Source: Lathyrus oleraceus
Lineage: Eukaryota > Streptophyta > Magnoliopsida > Fabales > Fabaceae
DNA length: 64,000 bases
Reading direction: 5' to 3'
Assembly (NCBI RefSeq): GCF_024323335.1
Contig: NC_066582.1
Span: 93,244,944 to 93,308,943, forward strand
This document shows positions 46,766 to 57,726 of the stretch, piece after piece; position 1 is the stretch's first letter; each line of letters opens with the position of its first letter. Position numbers and translations under genes: made by a program. The notes beneath the pieces are model-generated. The model saw only the letters and a program-made list of their open reading frames with translations. It had not been told where the DNA came from and made no database searches.

Positions 46766-48031
46766 TGATCGCGACTTTATGAGTCAAATTTGGGGTACAA
46801 ACTGCAAATGCACAGTTCTATCGCGTAGTTTTAAAAGATATCGATCCCACAGGGACTTATGAATCGATATACCATTTTCTAAGGTTACTTCGTAAAGCTA
46901 AGGCGGATAATACTTTGATTGTTTGGGGGAAAAGTTAAAACTAAAATAAGATCTAAATTAAATATTAATTAAGCGGATATCGGTATGTAGTTCGTCGTAA
47001 TTAGGGAATCAATTCTTCGTTGGTTTCTTGGTTTTAAAACAAATCCTTTCAGTAGACACTATTGATTAAAAGTCTTATCTCAAACTCTCGCTCTGTTGAA
47101 TAAACTATGATTTAATATTAACGTAGCTGTGACTTATTAGTTAAGTCCAAAATCACTTTTTGAAAACAATAGAATCCGTAGAAACTCTTTTTAAGAAAAC
47201 ACTAAACGTTTAAACATCCTTGTCTCAAACTCTCGCTCTGTTGACTTAGATTATATAACAAAATTCAAATGCTTAACTCTCGTCCTCAAATTCAACCTTT
47301 AAAAATACTTTTTCAAAAAGATTAGAATTTAATTAACTCTAAAAATTGCTTTCGCCCTGATCTAGAATTAATGTCCAATTTACACTGTCCAGTTAAAAAC
47401 TCAAACTCTCGTTCTATTGATTTTAACTTCTTTATGTCTTTTAATTTCGTACAAAACCTTGTTATTAAACCTGTAAATTGAGACCGTAAAAAGAGTGATT
47501 TTATTTTTAAATGTAATTAAACCAACTTAGATTTGATTCCTTCATTCCGCTTACTCTACATACCGATACCTAAATAAATTAGCTAGACATGCTTAACAGA
47601 TCTAAATAATCAGCATGCATAAATAATTCCATCTCAGGCAAATAATATAAATAAACAGTAAAGCAGAGCATATATAAATTCAAACAATAATTAAAGAACC
47701 TGAATAATTTATAGCAATCTTGAACACTCCACCACAGACCGGTTGGATTTGTTCTTGAGTTCTTCAATCGGACAGGAAAACAAAAGTGAAGGAATAAAAA
47801 TCTAGGGTCTAACGTAAGGTTAGATCTAGTAAAAGATACACAATAGTTTCCGGTGTAGAAACTACTGTGCGAAAAATTAATTAAGTGCTGAAAGATTAAC
47901 TGGAAAGGAAAGTAAAAATAAGAATTGCAATTAAAAGCAAAAACAGTAAAGGAAAAATAATGGTATGCTTGCACGGCTGGAAGAAGAAAATTGAACGAAG
48001 CGGAGTGTCTCGCAGGGTTTGCCAAAATCTA

Positions 48032-48040
48032 CTATTTATA
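48032..48040 (-). promoter_or_regulatory. TATA box of element F LTR
   Basis: TATAAATAG on the minus strand, a textbook plant TATA box. Transcription would start about 30 bases further, near 48000. The palindrome cluster lies roughly 130-220 bp upstream. Confidence 0.65.
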
Positions 48041-48167
48041 TTGGTCACTTGTTGTAACTGTTTCCAGAGGTCTTCCGTGTAAAGAGTCTTCACGTTGCAA
48101 ATGGTCAAGCGTAACAATAGGCCTCAACGTCTTTGTTGCGCTTTTGAAGCCAAAAATATAGGGGAAT

Positions 48168-48255
48168 GGTGTGACGTACGTCACACCATGTGTTACGCTC
48201 GTAACACAAGTAGGTAGGGCATGACGCTCGTCACAACTTGTGTGACGCTCGTCAC
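48168..48255. promoter_or_regulatory. Cluster of palindromic TGACG/ACGT motifs in the F LTR
   Basis: A perfect 20-bp palindrome GGTGTGACGTACGTCACACC lies at 48168-48187. Near-palindromes TGTGTTACGCTCGTAACACA (48190-48209), ATGACGCTCGTCAC (48221-48234) and TGTGACGCTCGTCAC (48241-48255) follow. TGACG and ACGT are core sites of plant bZIP (TGA-type) factors. Location upstream of the TATA box suggests an enhancer, not tested here. Confidence 0.7.
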
Positions 48256-48486
48256 GGGCGCATCGCCTTGCTTTTGGGCTGGGCTTTGGCTTGGTGGAAT
48301 TTGCTTCTTTTCATTTCTTTTTGCACCTCCTTTTCTTCCTTTTTCACTTGTGCTTCAAATAAGCTACCTGAGATAAATAGAACGAAAATACCGAGTAATA
48401 TCGAATAAAATGAAGTAAATTGAAGTAAATAATAATATAATTGAATTAAATCGAGTCCTAGAATGTGATATTATTTCATGTTATCA

Positions 48487-48501
48487 AACTCCCCCATACT
48501 T
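48487..48501 (-). promoter_or_regulatory. Polypurine tract of element F
   Basis: On the minus strand TAAGTATGGGGGAGTT abuts the 3' LTR start TGATAACA. Position and purine content fit the plus-strand priming site. Confidence 0.8.
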
Positions 48502-49552
48502 AGACCTTTGCTTGTCCTCAAGCAAAATACAGTATAGAACTCGTTTTAAAAATTTAGCCAGATGAAATTTCAAAACACACATCAATTCGTACTAGGTTGC
48601 AAGTAGATTTTGTTTAGAAGCAACTTGAATTTAATCTCGACATCAAGAACTACCGTTACCACATCTGATAATCTTACCTCATGCAAACCAGTTCGAGTCA
48701 TGCTATTATAGCTAGCCTGGTTCTTTTTCTCTTATTTCACCCGTTTTCATTCTATCGAAATCACATTAATCCCTTTATCGTTTCGCGCACATAGTGGAGT
48801 GACCGGTTAGTGATTCTGATCCCCTTTTTAGCTTGAAGCTCTGGTACATGAGTTGGATAACTTCATTATTTAGTCCATTGCGAATTGCGGGGGATCGGAC
48901 CGTAGTCCTCCCTACCATGTTCAGTACCAGATACCTGCTGAACCAACTCATAATGGGTCTTTCGTATTATGTTTTTGTATGATCTGCAACCTTTAGATTA
49001 AATGATCTGGTAAGGATCACCTAACTTAGTTAGTGCATTTCCTGATATATATTTTTATTTTGGGAATCATTCACTTATATTCATCGGCCCTCCACGTAGT
49101 TTGCTATTAAGATGGTGCTGACTTCTTGTATAAACTACTCGGGGTTACTATAAAGTTAAAAATCCAGGGACTTGTATAACAGTTGCCTTTCTGATCTAAC
49201 AAGTTGAGGTTTGTTTAGAGTGTTGGGGTGGTAATAGTTTTTGTCTTAATTTGTTCAAGTTCGATAAAATAAGCAACCTTTATACTTACTGAGTGTGTTG
49301 AATTTTTGTTATGGCTCATGAAATTTTTTGAGGGAATAGATAATAGAAATTTTTCACACTAGGGACTTAACTTAAAATATATTATAAGAATTTTTTTTTT
49401 TAATTAAAGGGAAATAACAATGAAAAGAAAGGTACATACTTGAAGAAGGGAGGATAGAAAGAACACGGTTTTCCCCCCCCATACTTAAATGAAACATTGT
49501 CCCCAATGTTTCAAGGAAATCAAAAGAAATACAAAAAGAAAAGGAAATTAAA
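48502..49552 (-). other. 3' UTR of element F with second polypurine-like tract and hairpin
   Basis: About 1 kb lies between the 432-codon ORF and the PPT, with no ORF. It holds a second G-run, AAGTATGGGGGGGG (minus), at about 49473-49486 and, just upstream, a 9-bp stem with a GGGA loop (49491-49512). The remainder is AT-rich without recognised features. Confidence 0.65.
49491..49512 (-). other. RNA hairpin with GNRA-type loop next to a G-tract
   Basis: On the minus (sense) strand GAAACATTG-GGGA-CAATGTTTC forms a perfect 9-bp stem with a GGGA tetraloop, followed within a few bases by ATTTAAGTATGGGGGGGG. Confidence 0.7.
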
Positions 49553-50851
49553 TCAATGCTGCCTGCCGCCTCTTGTTCTTGGACCTGGTGATCGTTGACG
49601 TACTTCTAAGTCGTCAAACCTGCTGAGCAACTCAGTGAACCGTTGATCGGTTATAGCATTCCTCGCTTCCTGTTGTTGTTGCATTTGGCGCATCATTTGC
49701 ATCATTTCAAGATTATGCGCTTGCATACCATCAATAGCATCCATGATGTCGTCGTTGGTTGCAGGTCTTCTTCGTCGACGACGTCGTGAGGATGAGCCAG
49801 CTGCATTATCGGAAGGGTTGAGCGGGACTGATTGTTGTGCAGGAGCATGATCACCTAGCTCCATTTCTTCGAGCTCGTCTGTAGACGGGTTTGCGTGTGA
49901 AGGCTCGGTAGCTTCGGGAGCATTCAGATCATAGAGGTGGCGGTTGGTGTTGGTGACATCCGTTAGGGAAATGTTGGGTAGAACAACGCTTGGGACTTCC
50001 TGGTTATTCACCATAAGGTAATATTTTCCGCCTACTCTGTTCTTAATTAGGCGGCTGGACCGACAGTAGCTTATATCCATAAATAGGGGAGGTAAAGATT
50101 CTAAAGTTTGGAGTCGGTCCCCTAGGTTTAAGCCAAGTGCTATAGTCGTGATTAATCCACCAATTACAAAAGGTTGACGGCCTCTAGCACATAATATGCG
50201 GATATGATGAAATAGGAAGGAGGCGGCGTTTACCTTAGTATCCGGTTCGAAGACGCATTCGAGGAAGAATAATTCCTTTGCGTTGACTTTGCTGTTGTTC
50301 GGTCTTCCAAAAACTGTGTTTTGCAGGATGCGGATAAAGTACCGGATAGTTGGGTTATGTATATGGGAAACAAGGAGCTCTTCCCAGTTATTGGCATCTA
50401 CACCGGATATTTTCCTAAAGAGGTCGAAGGCGTGTATGTTCCACTGGGAATTCGGAGGGATTCTCGGGTGGACTTGACCTTCTACAGGGAACTGTAGCAT
50501 GGTACTCAATTGGTTTTGGGATAAGGAGTATTCGGTGTTGAACAGACGGAAGGTTGCGATACCGGTTAAGTACTCGTCTTCACCGGTGGGAGTGTTGTAC
50601 GCATATGAACTTAAAAATTCTAAGGTTATGGAGGGGTAGGTAGGTTGATTATGCATGCATAGAAAGGTTAAATCAGCAAGATGGAGCATCCATTCTATAC
50701 CTTGAATTAATCCTAATTCTTGTAAACAAGTTAGATCATGATACCTGGTAGAGGTGACACCTCGTTGTTGGAAACGCTCGAACTGCTCCCTTTGATAATT
50801 GTCATCTTCGGATCGGAAGATGATTTTTCCGAAAGCTTGGTTGCCCGCCAT
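49553..50851 (-). CDS. Intact 3' ORF of element F, Athila ORF-1-like protein, 432 aa
   Basis: Complete frame from ATG 50851 (MAGNQAFGKIIF) to the stop just below 49553. The N-terminal two thirds form a globular domain with ITLEFLSSYAYN (74-86), FRLFNTEYSLSQNQLSTMLQFP (101-122) and HIHNPTIRYFIRILQNTVFGR (163-183). It resembles the Athila ORF-1 group of unknown function; this is recognition by eye only. An acidic/proline linker, a run of seven arginines (356-362, NLS-like) and a Met/Gln-rich coiled-coil-like tail follow. There is no signal peptide or transmembrane segment, so it does not look like an envelope protein although it occupies the env position. A diverged, broken paralogue lies directly upstream (51525-52829). 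A promoter-like region precedes it (50938-51172). Confidence 0.82.
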   Translation of the reverse strand: MAGNQAFGKIIFRSEDDNYQREQFERFQQRGVTSTRYHDLTCLQELGLIQGIEWMLHLADLTFLCMHNQPTYPSITLEFLSSYAYNTPTGEDEYLTGIATFRLFNTEYSLSQNQLSTMLQFPVEGQVHPRIPPNSQWNIHAFDLFRKISGVDANNWEELLVSHIHNPTIRYFIRILQNTVFGRPNNSKVNAKELFFLECVFEPDTKVNAASFLFHHIRILCARGRQPFVIGGLITTIALGLNLGDRLQTLESLPPLFMDISYCRSSRLIKNRVGGKYYLMVNNQEVPSVVLPNISLTDVTNTNRHLYDLNAPEATEPSHANPSTDELEEMELGDHAPAQQSVPLNPSDNAAGSSSRRRRRRRPATNDDIMDAIDGMQAHNLEMMQMMRQMQQQQEARNAITDQRFTELLSRFDDLEVRQRSPGPRTRGGRQH

Positions 50852-50937
50852 ATCGGTAAGTGGTTTGAAAGAAGTAAAGGTAATAGGAAGAAATGTAGTT
50901 TATAGAATGATTTGTGGTGTATGAAGAAAGGTATGGT

Positions 50938-50950
50938 GGGTATTTATAGG
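50938..50950 (-). promoter_or_regulatory. TATA box upstream of the intact 3' ORF
   Basis: CCTATAAATACCC on the minus strand; the TATAAATA core is at 50941-50948, 90 bases before the ATG at 50851. This leaves room for a 5' UTR of about 60 nt. Together with the palindromes at 51089-51172 it resembles the promoter part of the F LTR. Confidence 0.6.
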
Positions 50951-51524
50951 AAAAAAATTGGAAGTTGGAAAGGGAGTGGTTGAAAAGTAAATAAATGTGG
51001 GTAAATGTGAATAAATGGGGAAGGTAAAAAGGTGAAGTGGTGTAACGGGCGTCTCCCAACGGTTAGTAACGTTAACATGGTCAGACGGTGTCACGCTCGT
51101 GACAGGGGCGTTACGGGCGTCACAGGCACTTGGTGTGACGTCCGCGATAGATTGTGTGACGCTCGTCACACAGTCTTTCTGTGGCACGTTACTGCTTGCG
51201 TTCTTTATAATAATTATAGTAATTTATTTTTATTATTTTGTTTTGCTTCAGTTTATTTTATTTGGCTATTGTGATACTTTAAATTGCCTTGCATGCTATT
51301 CTACTTTCCATAATATATATATATCTTTAATAAGTTATGCAGGTAGCATACAGTAGAAAGCATTATTGCTAGATATTGCATAATTCATAGTAAAGTAAAA
51401 TAAATCAATAGCTTCATAAAATAATCATAATGTAACATTGGAGGAGAAAACAACAAAAAAAATGCGAAAGAGAAACAAATACGAACATAATTTGAAATAA
51501 CGTTAATGAATAATCTAACTAAAA
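50951..51524 (-). other. Spacer between the two 3' ORFs of element F
   Basis: About 570 bp. The right part (51200-51524) is AT-rich with no recognised feature; the left part carries the promoter-like palindromes. Small frames here (50900-51187 minus, 51032-51274 plus) follow the repeats and are not supported as genes. Confidence 0.5.
51089..51172. promoter_or_regulatory. Palindromic TGACG-type motifs upstream of the 3' ORF
   Basis: TGTCACGCTCGTGACA (51089-51104), a TTACGGGCGTCAC segment at about 51111-51123, GTGTGACGTCC at about 51133-51143 and TGTGTGACGCTCGTCACACA (51153-51172). They share the CGCTCG centre with the cluster in the F LTR (48190-48255). They lie about 140-220 bp upstream of the TATA box at 50941. 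Confidence 0.65.
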
Positions 51525-52829
51525 CTAAATAACTAAGAAAAACAACTTCTCTCCATCCGCACGATCTCTGGCCGGATGAGCAAAGGAGTTAACATGGTTC
51601 AGCAACTCGTGGAATTGAGTTGTCATACTGTTCATGTATCCCAGAAATTCTTGTCCCATGTTAGCTAACTCTTCTCTGAGGGCGTCCTGTTCTAACATCA
51701 AAGCTTGAATGGTGGTGTTATAATCAGCTCCGGGCATATGATGTCTAGGATCAGGTATTGCCGACTCTTCGGTCGGGGTAGGTTGAGGAGGAGGATCAAT
51801 ATCATAATAACCAGATGGTGTCTGAGGGTCAGATTCAGCATAAGGGATCTGGTCATCACAAATCTCATAGTCCTGGATGGATTCAGTAGATCTAGCTGGA
51901 GAGGGTGTTGCGTTCAGATTGTAGAGCCAGTTATTGCGGTTATGAACACTAGTCCTAGGACTGGGCAAGGTGAATAGGAAAAGAACTTGGTTATTAATTA
52001 TAAGCTCAAACTCTTCAGATCCTAGGTTTGCTATAAACATAGTGTTGAAGAGGAAGGGTATACTCATAATCGTAATGCCACAAAAAGGGCTTAAGTCAAG
52101 CATAGGTTGACGTAATCCGATAGCATTACCAATCATGGTTATCAAACCGCCTATTCGAATTGGTGCTCGTTCATCTTGGATAAGGTGGTCAAAATTTGCC
52201 AACATAAAAGTGGCACCGTTTACTGGACGGTTCTGGGAAGCACAAAATATGATGAAGAGGCATTACGTGAAACTGAGGTACTGTTTGACTTCTTCCCAAA
52301 TAAGGTGTGGGTCAGGATCTTATGGAAATAACGGAAGGCCGGGTTATGTATGTTCCTAGAGAGAAACTCATGTTCCTCGGGATCGTCATTTCCAGTCAAG
52401 CTTCCCCAAAAGTGTTCAAGTTCTCTATATTCAAAAAGTTCTTCTTGGCTCACTGTGAATGTATCAAGGGAGGTAGGGAAACCTAAAAGGTTGGTAAAGT
52501 CTTGAATATTAAATTGATACTCCATGTTAAACATTCTGAACTGGATGAAACCTCTGCTTATTCCTTTCCCATGGCTGGGTAGATAGATCAGGGAGCTAAG
52601 GAATTCTAGTGTTAGTCTCCAGTAGGTGACGAAATGTCTACGGATAGGAGAGGTTTCCCACCCAATCTGACTCAACAAATACAGGACACTTTCTCTTAGT
52701 CCAAGGGCAGTCATTGCCCAGTCATCAGCATACAAACTAGGCAGCATCTCTCTCGTGGCTAGTTCCTCAAACCTTTATTTCTGAGCTTTCCCTCTGAATT
52801 TGATACCCATACGATCAATTTGTCCCATC
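51525..52829 (-). pseudogene. Broken paralogue of the 3' ORF of element F
   Basis: Two open pieces (52747-52220 and 52205-51525) align along their length with the intact 432-aa protein. Shared blocks are LTLEFLSSLIYLP, FRMFNMEYQFNIQDFTNLLGFP, NIHNPAFRYFHKILTHTLFGKK, RIGGLITMIG, WLYNLNA and a coiled-coil-like C-terminus (MLEQDALREELANMGQEF). An in-frame TAA at 52775-52777 and a frameshift at about 52240-52265 disable it. The original start is probably near 52829 (ATGGGACAAATTGATCG). It lacks the arginine run of the intact copy. Identity is low enough that the duplication must be much older than this insertion. The solo LTR at 52848 lies just upstream. Confidence 0.8.
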
Positions 52830-52847
52830 AGGTTAGTGTTAGCTAGC

Positions 52848-55800
52848 TGTCGCATTACACGAAAAACCGTGCGTTATTTATCCCAAAAGAGGGAAAGGAA
52901 ACGCTCGAAGTAAACCTGGAAAAGACATGGTCTCGCGACCAGAGAAAGATGGGATCGGGAGTCGGTTATGCGAAGGGAAGGTATTAGAACCCCTACGCAT
53001 CCGTCGTACTCGACGGGATCCACGCACAAAAAGGAAGGATAAAGGTTGCTAAGCACTGCTCAAACATCACACACTGGCTGAAAAGAGACACAGAAACGAC
53101 AAAAGAAACTAACTCGGAAGGATATCGCATCCTGGGCCTACGTAGTCTGTCAGGCACAGACATCAGAGTCGACGTAGTTCGGGACAGGGGGAAACGTGCT
53201 CGCTAGGATGTCGCATCCTATGCATACGTATCTTCTCGGACTAAAGAAGAATCAGAGCACTCGTAGCTCGGCTAACGCACACCAAACAAAACCACACAGG
53301 AAACCGTTTGCCAATCGCTGGACTTACGTCAGACTCCACACAAAAAGGCAAACCTGGAAACCGAATGCCAATTGCTGGACTTACATCAGACTCCGAACCA
53401 ACAAACACACACAGGAAACCAACTGCCAATCGCTGGACTTACGTCAGACTCCAACACACACAAAGGGGGTTGAAAACAAAAAGGGCGCCCGGAGAGATCA
53501 ACTCATCTCCTGCCTACGTACCTCATCTGGTATGAGGATCAGGGCGACGTAGTTCCCCTACGCAGGGAAAGAACTTCTAACCTAACCAGAGACTAGGAAA
53601 TGACAAACTAGAAGGGAGACTAACTCGAGCCTAATAGTTATCATGTAAATTCACCATGGTCCTAGGTTGAAGTTTCTATCTAACTTGCACAGGGAGCAAG
53701 CTATCCTAAACATCACAAGCAAAGCAAACATTCACACAAATAGCACACACTATATACAAACAAAGTGGGCTCACACAAGGTTAGGTTGTGAAACACAAGC
53801 CAACTGGAATCGGGTGATGTTAGCTCTTAACCCTAACATTGAGAGTTAGGATGAAGCAGATGAAATGGGAAGTGAGGGTAAGACCTCACAACTCTTATCC
53901 CTGGCCTGGGAGAGCTTCAGACAAATGAAAGTGTGGGAGTTTAGAATGTTGGAACTCTTCTCCACATATGACTGACTCAACAAAGATCTTGGGTTAATAT
54001 CCACAATGCATCAACACATGGTGTGTGAGCAAGGTGGATGACACACTGAATAGCAGGAGATGGATTGCACATCTCTTTTATCTGTCAATTGCCTCATAGA
54101 GGTCTTTTCCTTCTTGGCACAAAATTAAACATTCACAAGCATTGCCTCTTAAGGAGGGCTTCAGACAGGTGCCTGCCCAAGTAACAGGACAGGTCTTCCA
54201 GACTACATGAAGTCAGAGAAATTATACCTCAATGCTTAAGAAACCAAGCAAAAGCAAAAGCAGGTTCAAAAGAACTTAAGCAACTAATGTACCTGAAAAA
54301 AATCTAACTCAATCAGTATACAAGTCAAACAGATAAACAACATTCAACACTAACAGTCAAACAGACAAGCAAGCAATGCAGCAAGGTGCAAGCCACAAGC
54401 TCAACTCAAATGAGCTAAAATCCACCTACAAAACAACTCAATATTAGTCAACATCAACCAATTATTCAACTCAAGCAAGTGAATCAATCCAATCATGGCC
54501 ATGTGCTTCTTAACCTGAAAACAAAGCTCAAACATGAGAGGCAAACCACTAGGACAAGGCCTAGGGTCAAGGATGGAGAAAAAATCCAAAACAGAACATG
54601 AATCAACCTTAATCAATTAAGAAGATAATCCAAAAGGTCTCATGTCAATATCATTTACCAAATTCATTTCACAAACCAATCATGGCAAGGTATGCAAGTT
54701 GAAAGCACATTGGGGCAACAGAATGAACAAATGCACATTAATTCAAAAATGATTCAATAAATCTTAACAAAATTCATGGCTAAACAGAACACACAACATG
54801 ATCATCACCCCAAAAATTAGGGCAATTGGACATGATTAGGCATGGTAATCAAATTCATCAAGTCAAGGAAATCAAAACAAGCTCAAATGAGACACCAAAT
54901 GTTACATCAACTTAGCACAAGCCTAAATCAGATATGAAACATGGTAAAAACTTCAAACCAAAGCCAAAACAATCTTCAACATGTCTAGAAAGAGTGTGCA
55001 AAATTTCACATTCATAGGATAAAACACAAGCATTTCACAAACAAATGAAAATCAATGCAATTCAAAAGCTCACACATGACCATCCAGAAAGAAAAATCTC
55101 AATCAAATCAGAAATTAATCCAAAAATTCCACAAAAAATCATGAGCATTCTCAACATCCACAGGAAGCATCATTCAAAACATCACATCAATTGGAATTTA
55201 TTTGGCATGGAAAACAAATTAATCAAATTGAGCAAGCAAAGGTGTGACACACATTGTCACACCTACATTAACATGAGCATATCTCAGCAACCATGAATGA
55301 TAAAAATGCAAACTCAACACCAAAGTGTCCAGCCAAGAGTCTAGTTTAAGCATGTAAAATTTCATAGGTATTGGATTAAAACTCGCCATTTCACAAGAGA
55401 TATGGCAAGCAAGGTACAAAAAACATGTATGTTCACAATCCCTAGCACCAATTGATTTTCAGCCAAGCATAATTTCTGGAAAAATGCTCATAAGAAACTA
55501 GAAACAATAAGGAGCATGATGTAAAAAATCCCAAATTATTTGGATCCATATTCATTTAGTTATGAATTTTTAAAGTGAAAGAAAAATTAAAAAAACATGT
55601 GAAAGCATAGCATGAATGACATGGAGGGAAAATGCAAAAATGAAAGGCAATTTGAATTTGTGCAACATACTGGAATCGAATTGATGTAAACATTCAAAAT
55701 CTGGCGCCACATACATGAAACACTGCGTTTCATTAAACGCAGGTGGCAGTCAAACGGTGACTGGACGCGGTCAAACACACAGGAACCAATCAAAAGGCCA

Positions 55801-57518
55801 CGCAATGGCTACGTGGACCAACACATGTTCAGCATCTCCAAAAACACATGCAACCACACGAAATCATAACCTAACGGATCAAACATGCATTCTGGAAAAT
55901 TTTCATCAACCTTCATCGTGTTCTTGATGCATCATGAACAAATTTCTCAGATTTTAAAAATGAGCATATCACTGTGTTCATCTCTTAACATACAACATGA
56001 ATCCATGCATGGTTCGTCCTAATTCAACATATATCCAGCAAATCGAACACATACATTTTCACATATCAAACTTAAATCTAACATAACTAACTCATTTCTG
56101 CATGGAAATCAGTGATTCGAAGCTCAATTTGCTCAGTAATGCAAGATCTACAACAATTATATAACCAATTTAAGAATAGAGGAGATCGATTTCCGACCTT
56201 GATGAAGATGCAGAAGTGGAACAGAGTGATTCAGGCCATGAGAAGCTCAAACAGATGCTCCAAAGCTCTTGTATGATTGAATGGATGAAGGTTTGAAGCT
56301 TAGATATGCACGATCCTTCCAGAATTCTCAACTGCCATGGATGAGCTTCAAGTTCCAAACAGCTTCCAATTGCACGAAATCCTCTGAATCTTGCTTCAAC
56401 AATGCTCCACAATGCTTATAGATGATGAAGGAATCAAGAACAAGGCAATGTATTTGAAGAAAATTGCAGAAAAAAGTGAGAGCAAAAATGTGAAAACCAT
56501 GATCTAGATCTGAATTCTGATTCTGTTAGCAGCAAAACAGTTATGCTTAGCTATATATATGCCCTCCTAATCATGTTGTTAATCACACTTAAGCCAATTG
56601 CCAATGGATTAGTGAGAATGGAGTGTTTATGCCAATTTGCAATTCACCCTATGCATGAGATTACCAATGGAACAGTGCACGAATTGCCTTGGAAATTCAC
56701 TTGAAATGTTATTTTGGAGCCAAAGCAAATGTTGGAATGTGAAAACAATGCTTCATTTTCAAATTATAACTTTCCCTCCAAAATTCAAATGAAAATGCAA
56801 ATGATCATGTGATGAAAATTCATGGCATGTGATATATGTTTTGGATAGTAGAGATCAAGAGAAAAATGTTGCAAAAAGAACCACTTCATTTGGACATTTG
56901 GTGTGAAAGTTATGCATGTGTGAAGTTCCATGTTCACTTGGCCATGATTGATCCATATCTTTTCAACCATACATGAGAAATTCATGATCTTGGACGTTTT
57001 GGAAATGGGAGAGAAAGATCTTCAACTTTCATGTTGTACAAAATTTCATTTGAAGCTTTCTTGATGATGTAATCTTGAGGATAAAACCTTTCCATTTTTG
57101 GCAATTTCAAATTACAGGTCACTTACTATTTTTGGAAAGTTTTCATCTGACCTCAAATCCTTCATTGTTGATGTTTGAAATGTCAAATGAGACTTGTATG
57201 GACATGAATGAGGCCTCTCTAACCATCTCCCACCTCCAAATCCATGGTTGAACTGACAGTTGACTTTTGTTGACTTTCTAGGATTTCAGATGAATTGATC
57301 ATGAACTGATGAGCTTCGAACATCCAATGCTTGACCAAATCACTTCAAAATGATCCTTGAATCATATGAACTCAATGTACTTGCTTGCTTGCACAACTGA
57401 ATCTCCTGACCAATCTTGATTGATGACATGCAATGAACTATGTAATGAACAATGCAATGTTAATGACCTAAAATGAAAATGTATGTACAAATGGGAGGTT
57501 CAAATTTGAGGTGCTACA
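52848..57518 (-). mobile_element. Solo LTR (Tat/Ogre-related) nested in element F, 4.7 kb
   Basis: Runs from TGTCGCATTACACG (52848) to GGTGCTACA (57518); the minus-strand start TGTAGCACCTCAAATTTGAAC matches the family. The flanks are CTAGC and CTAGA, a 5-bp duplication with one difference. No internal genes. The left ~750 bp resemble the inverted solo LTR at 38273 (GTGCGTTATTTATCCCAAA...), whereas 53760-54250 and the right half resemble the solo LTR at 31642-37072. Short ORFs inside (53196-53552, 55045-55296 and others) are not credible. Confidence 0.88.
56551..56560 (-). promoter_or_regulatory. Putative TATA box of the nested solo LTR
   Basis: ATATATATAG on the minus strand, at the LTR position that corresponds to TATAAAAG in element E. 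Confidence 0.5.
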
Positions 57519-57726
57519 CTAGAGAAAAAGAAAACAAGAGTTTTAGTCAAGATTTGGCCAAATGCCTAAAGAAGAAGAGAAAAGTTTTAATAAATTAAAT
57601 TAAATTAAGAAAGAATACTAAATAAAATTTAAAAGAATAATTAAGGAAGAAATGAAAATATAAATATTTGTGGGTTGTCTCCCACTAAGCGCTTTGTTTA
57701 ATGTCGCAAGCTCGACATGAAAACTA
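57519..57726 (-). other. Element F spacer between pol stop and nested solo LTR
   Basis: About 208 bp of AT-rich sequence. With 52830-52847 it formed the original interval between pol and the first 3' ORF. No motif seen. Confidence 0.5.

Larger units (their letters stand above)
46766..48486 (-). repeat. 3' LTR of element F
   Basis: 1,721 bp, with TGATCGCGAC at the left and GTTATCA at the right; on the minus strand it starts TGATAACATG and ends GCGATCA, so it has TG...CA ends. The polypurine tract AAGTATGGGGGAGTT (minus) directly precedes it. Internal landmarks are the TATA box at 48032-48040 and the palindrome cluster at 48168-48255. Apparent ORFs 47579-48025 and 47896-48117 are chance frames. 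Confidence 0.9.

Noticed and set aside
49553..52829. Envelope gene (retrovirus-like) in element F
   Set aside because: The location fits, but neither ORF shows a signal peptide, transmembrane segment or cleavage site. Sequence looks like the Athila ORF-1 group.
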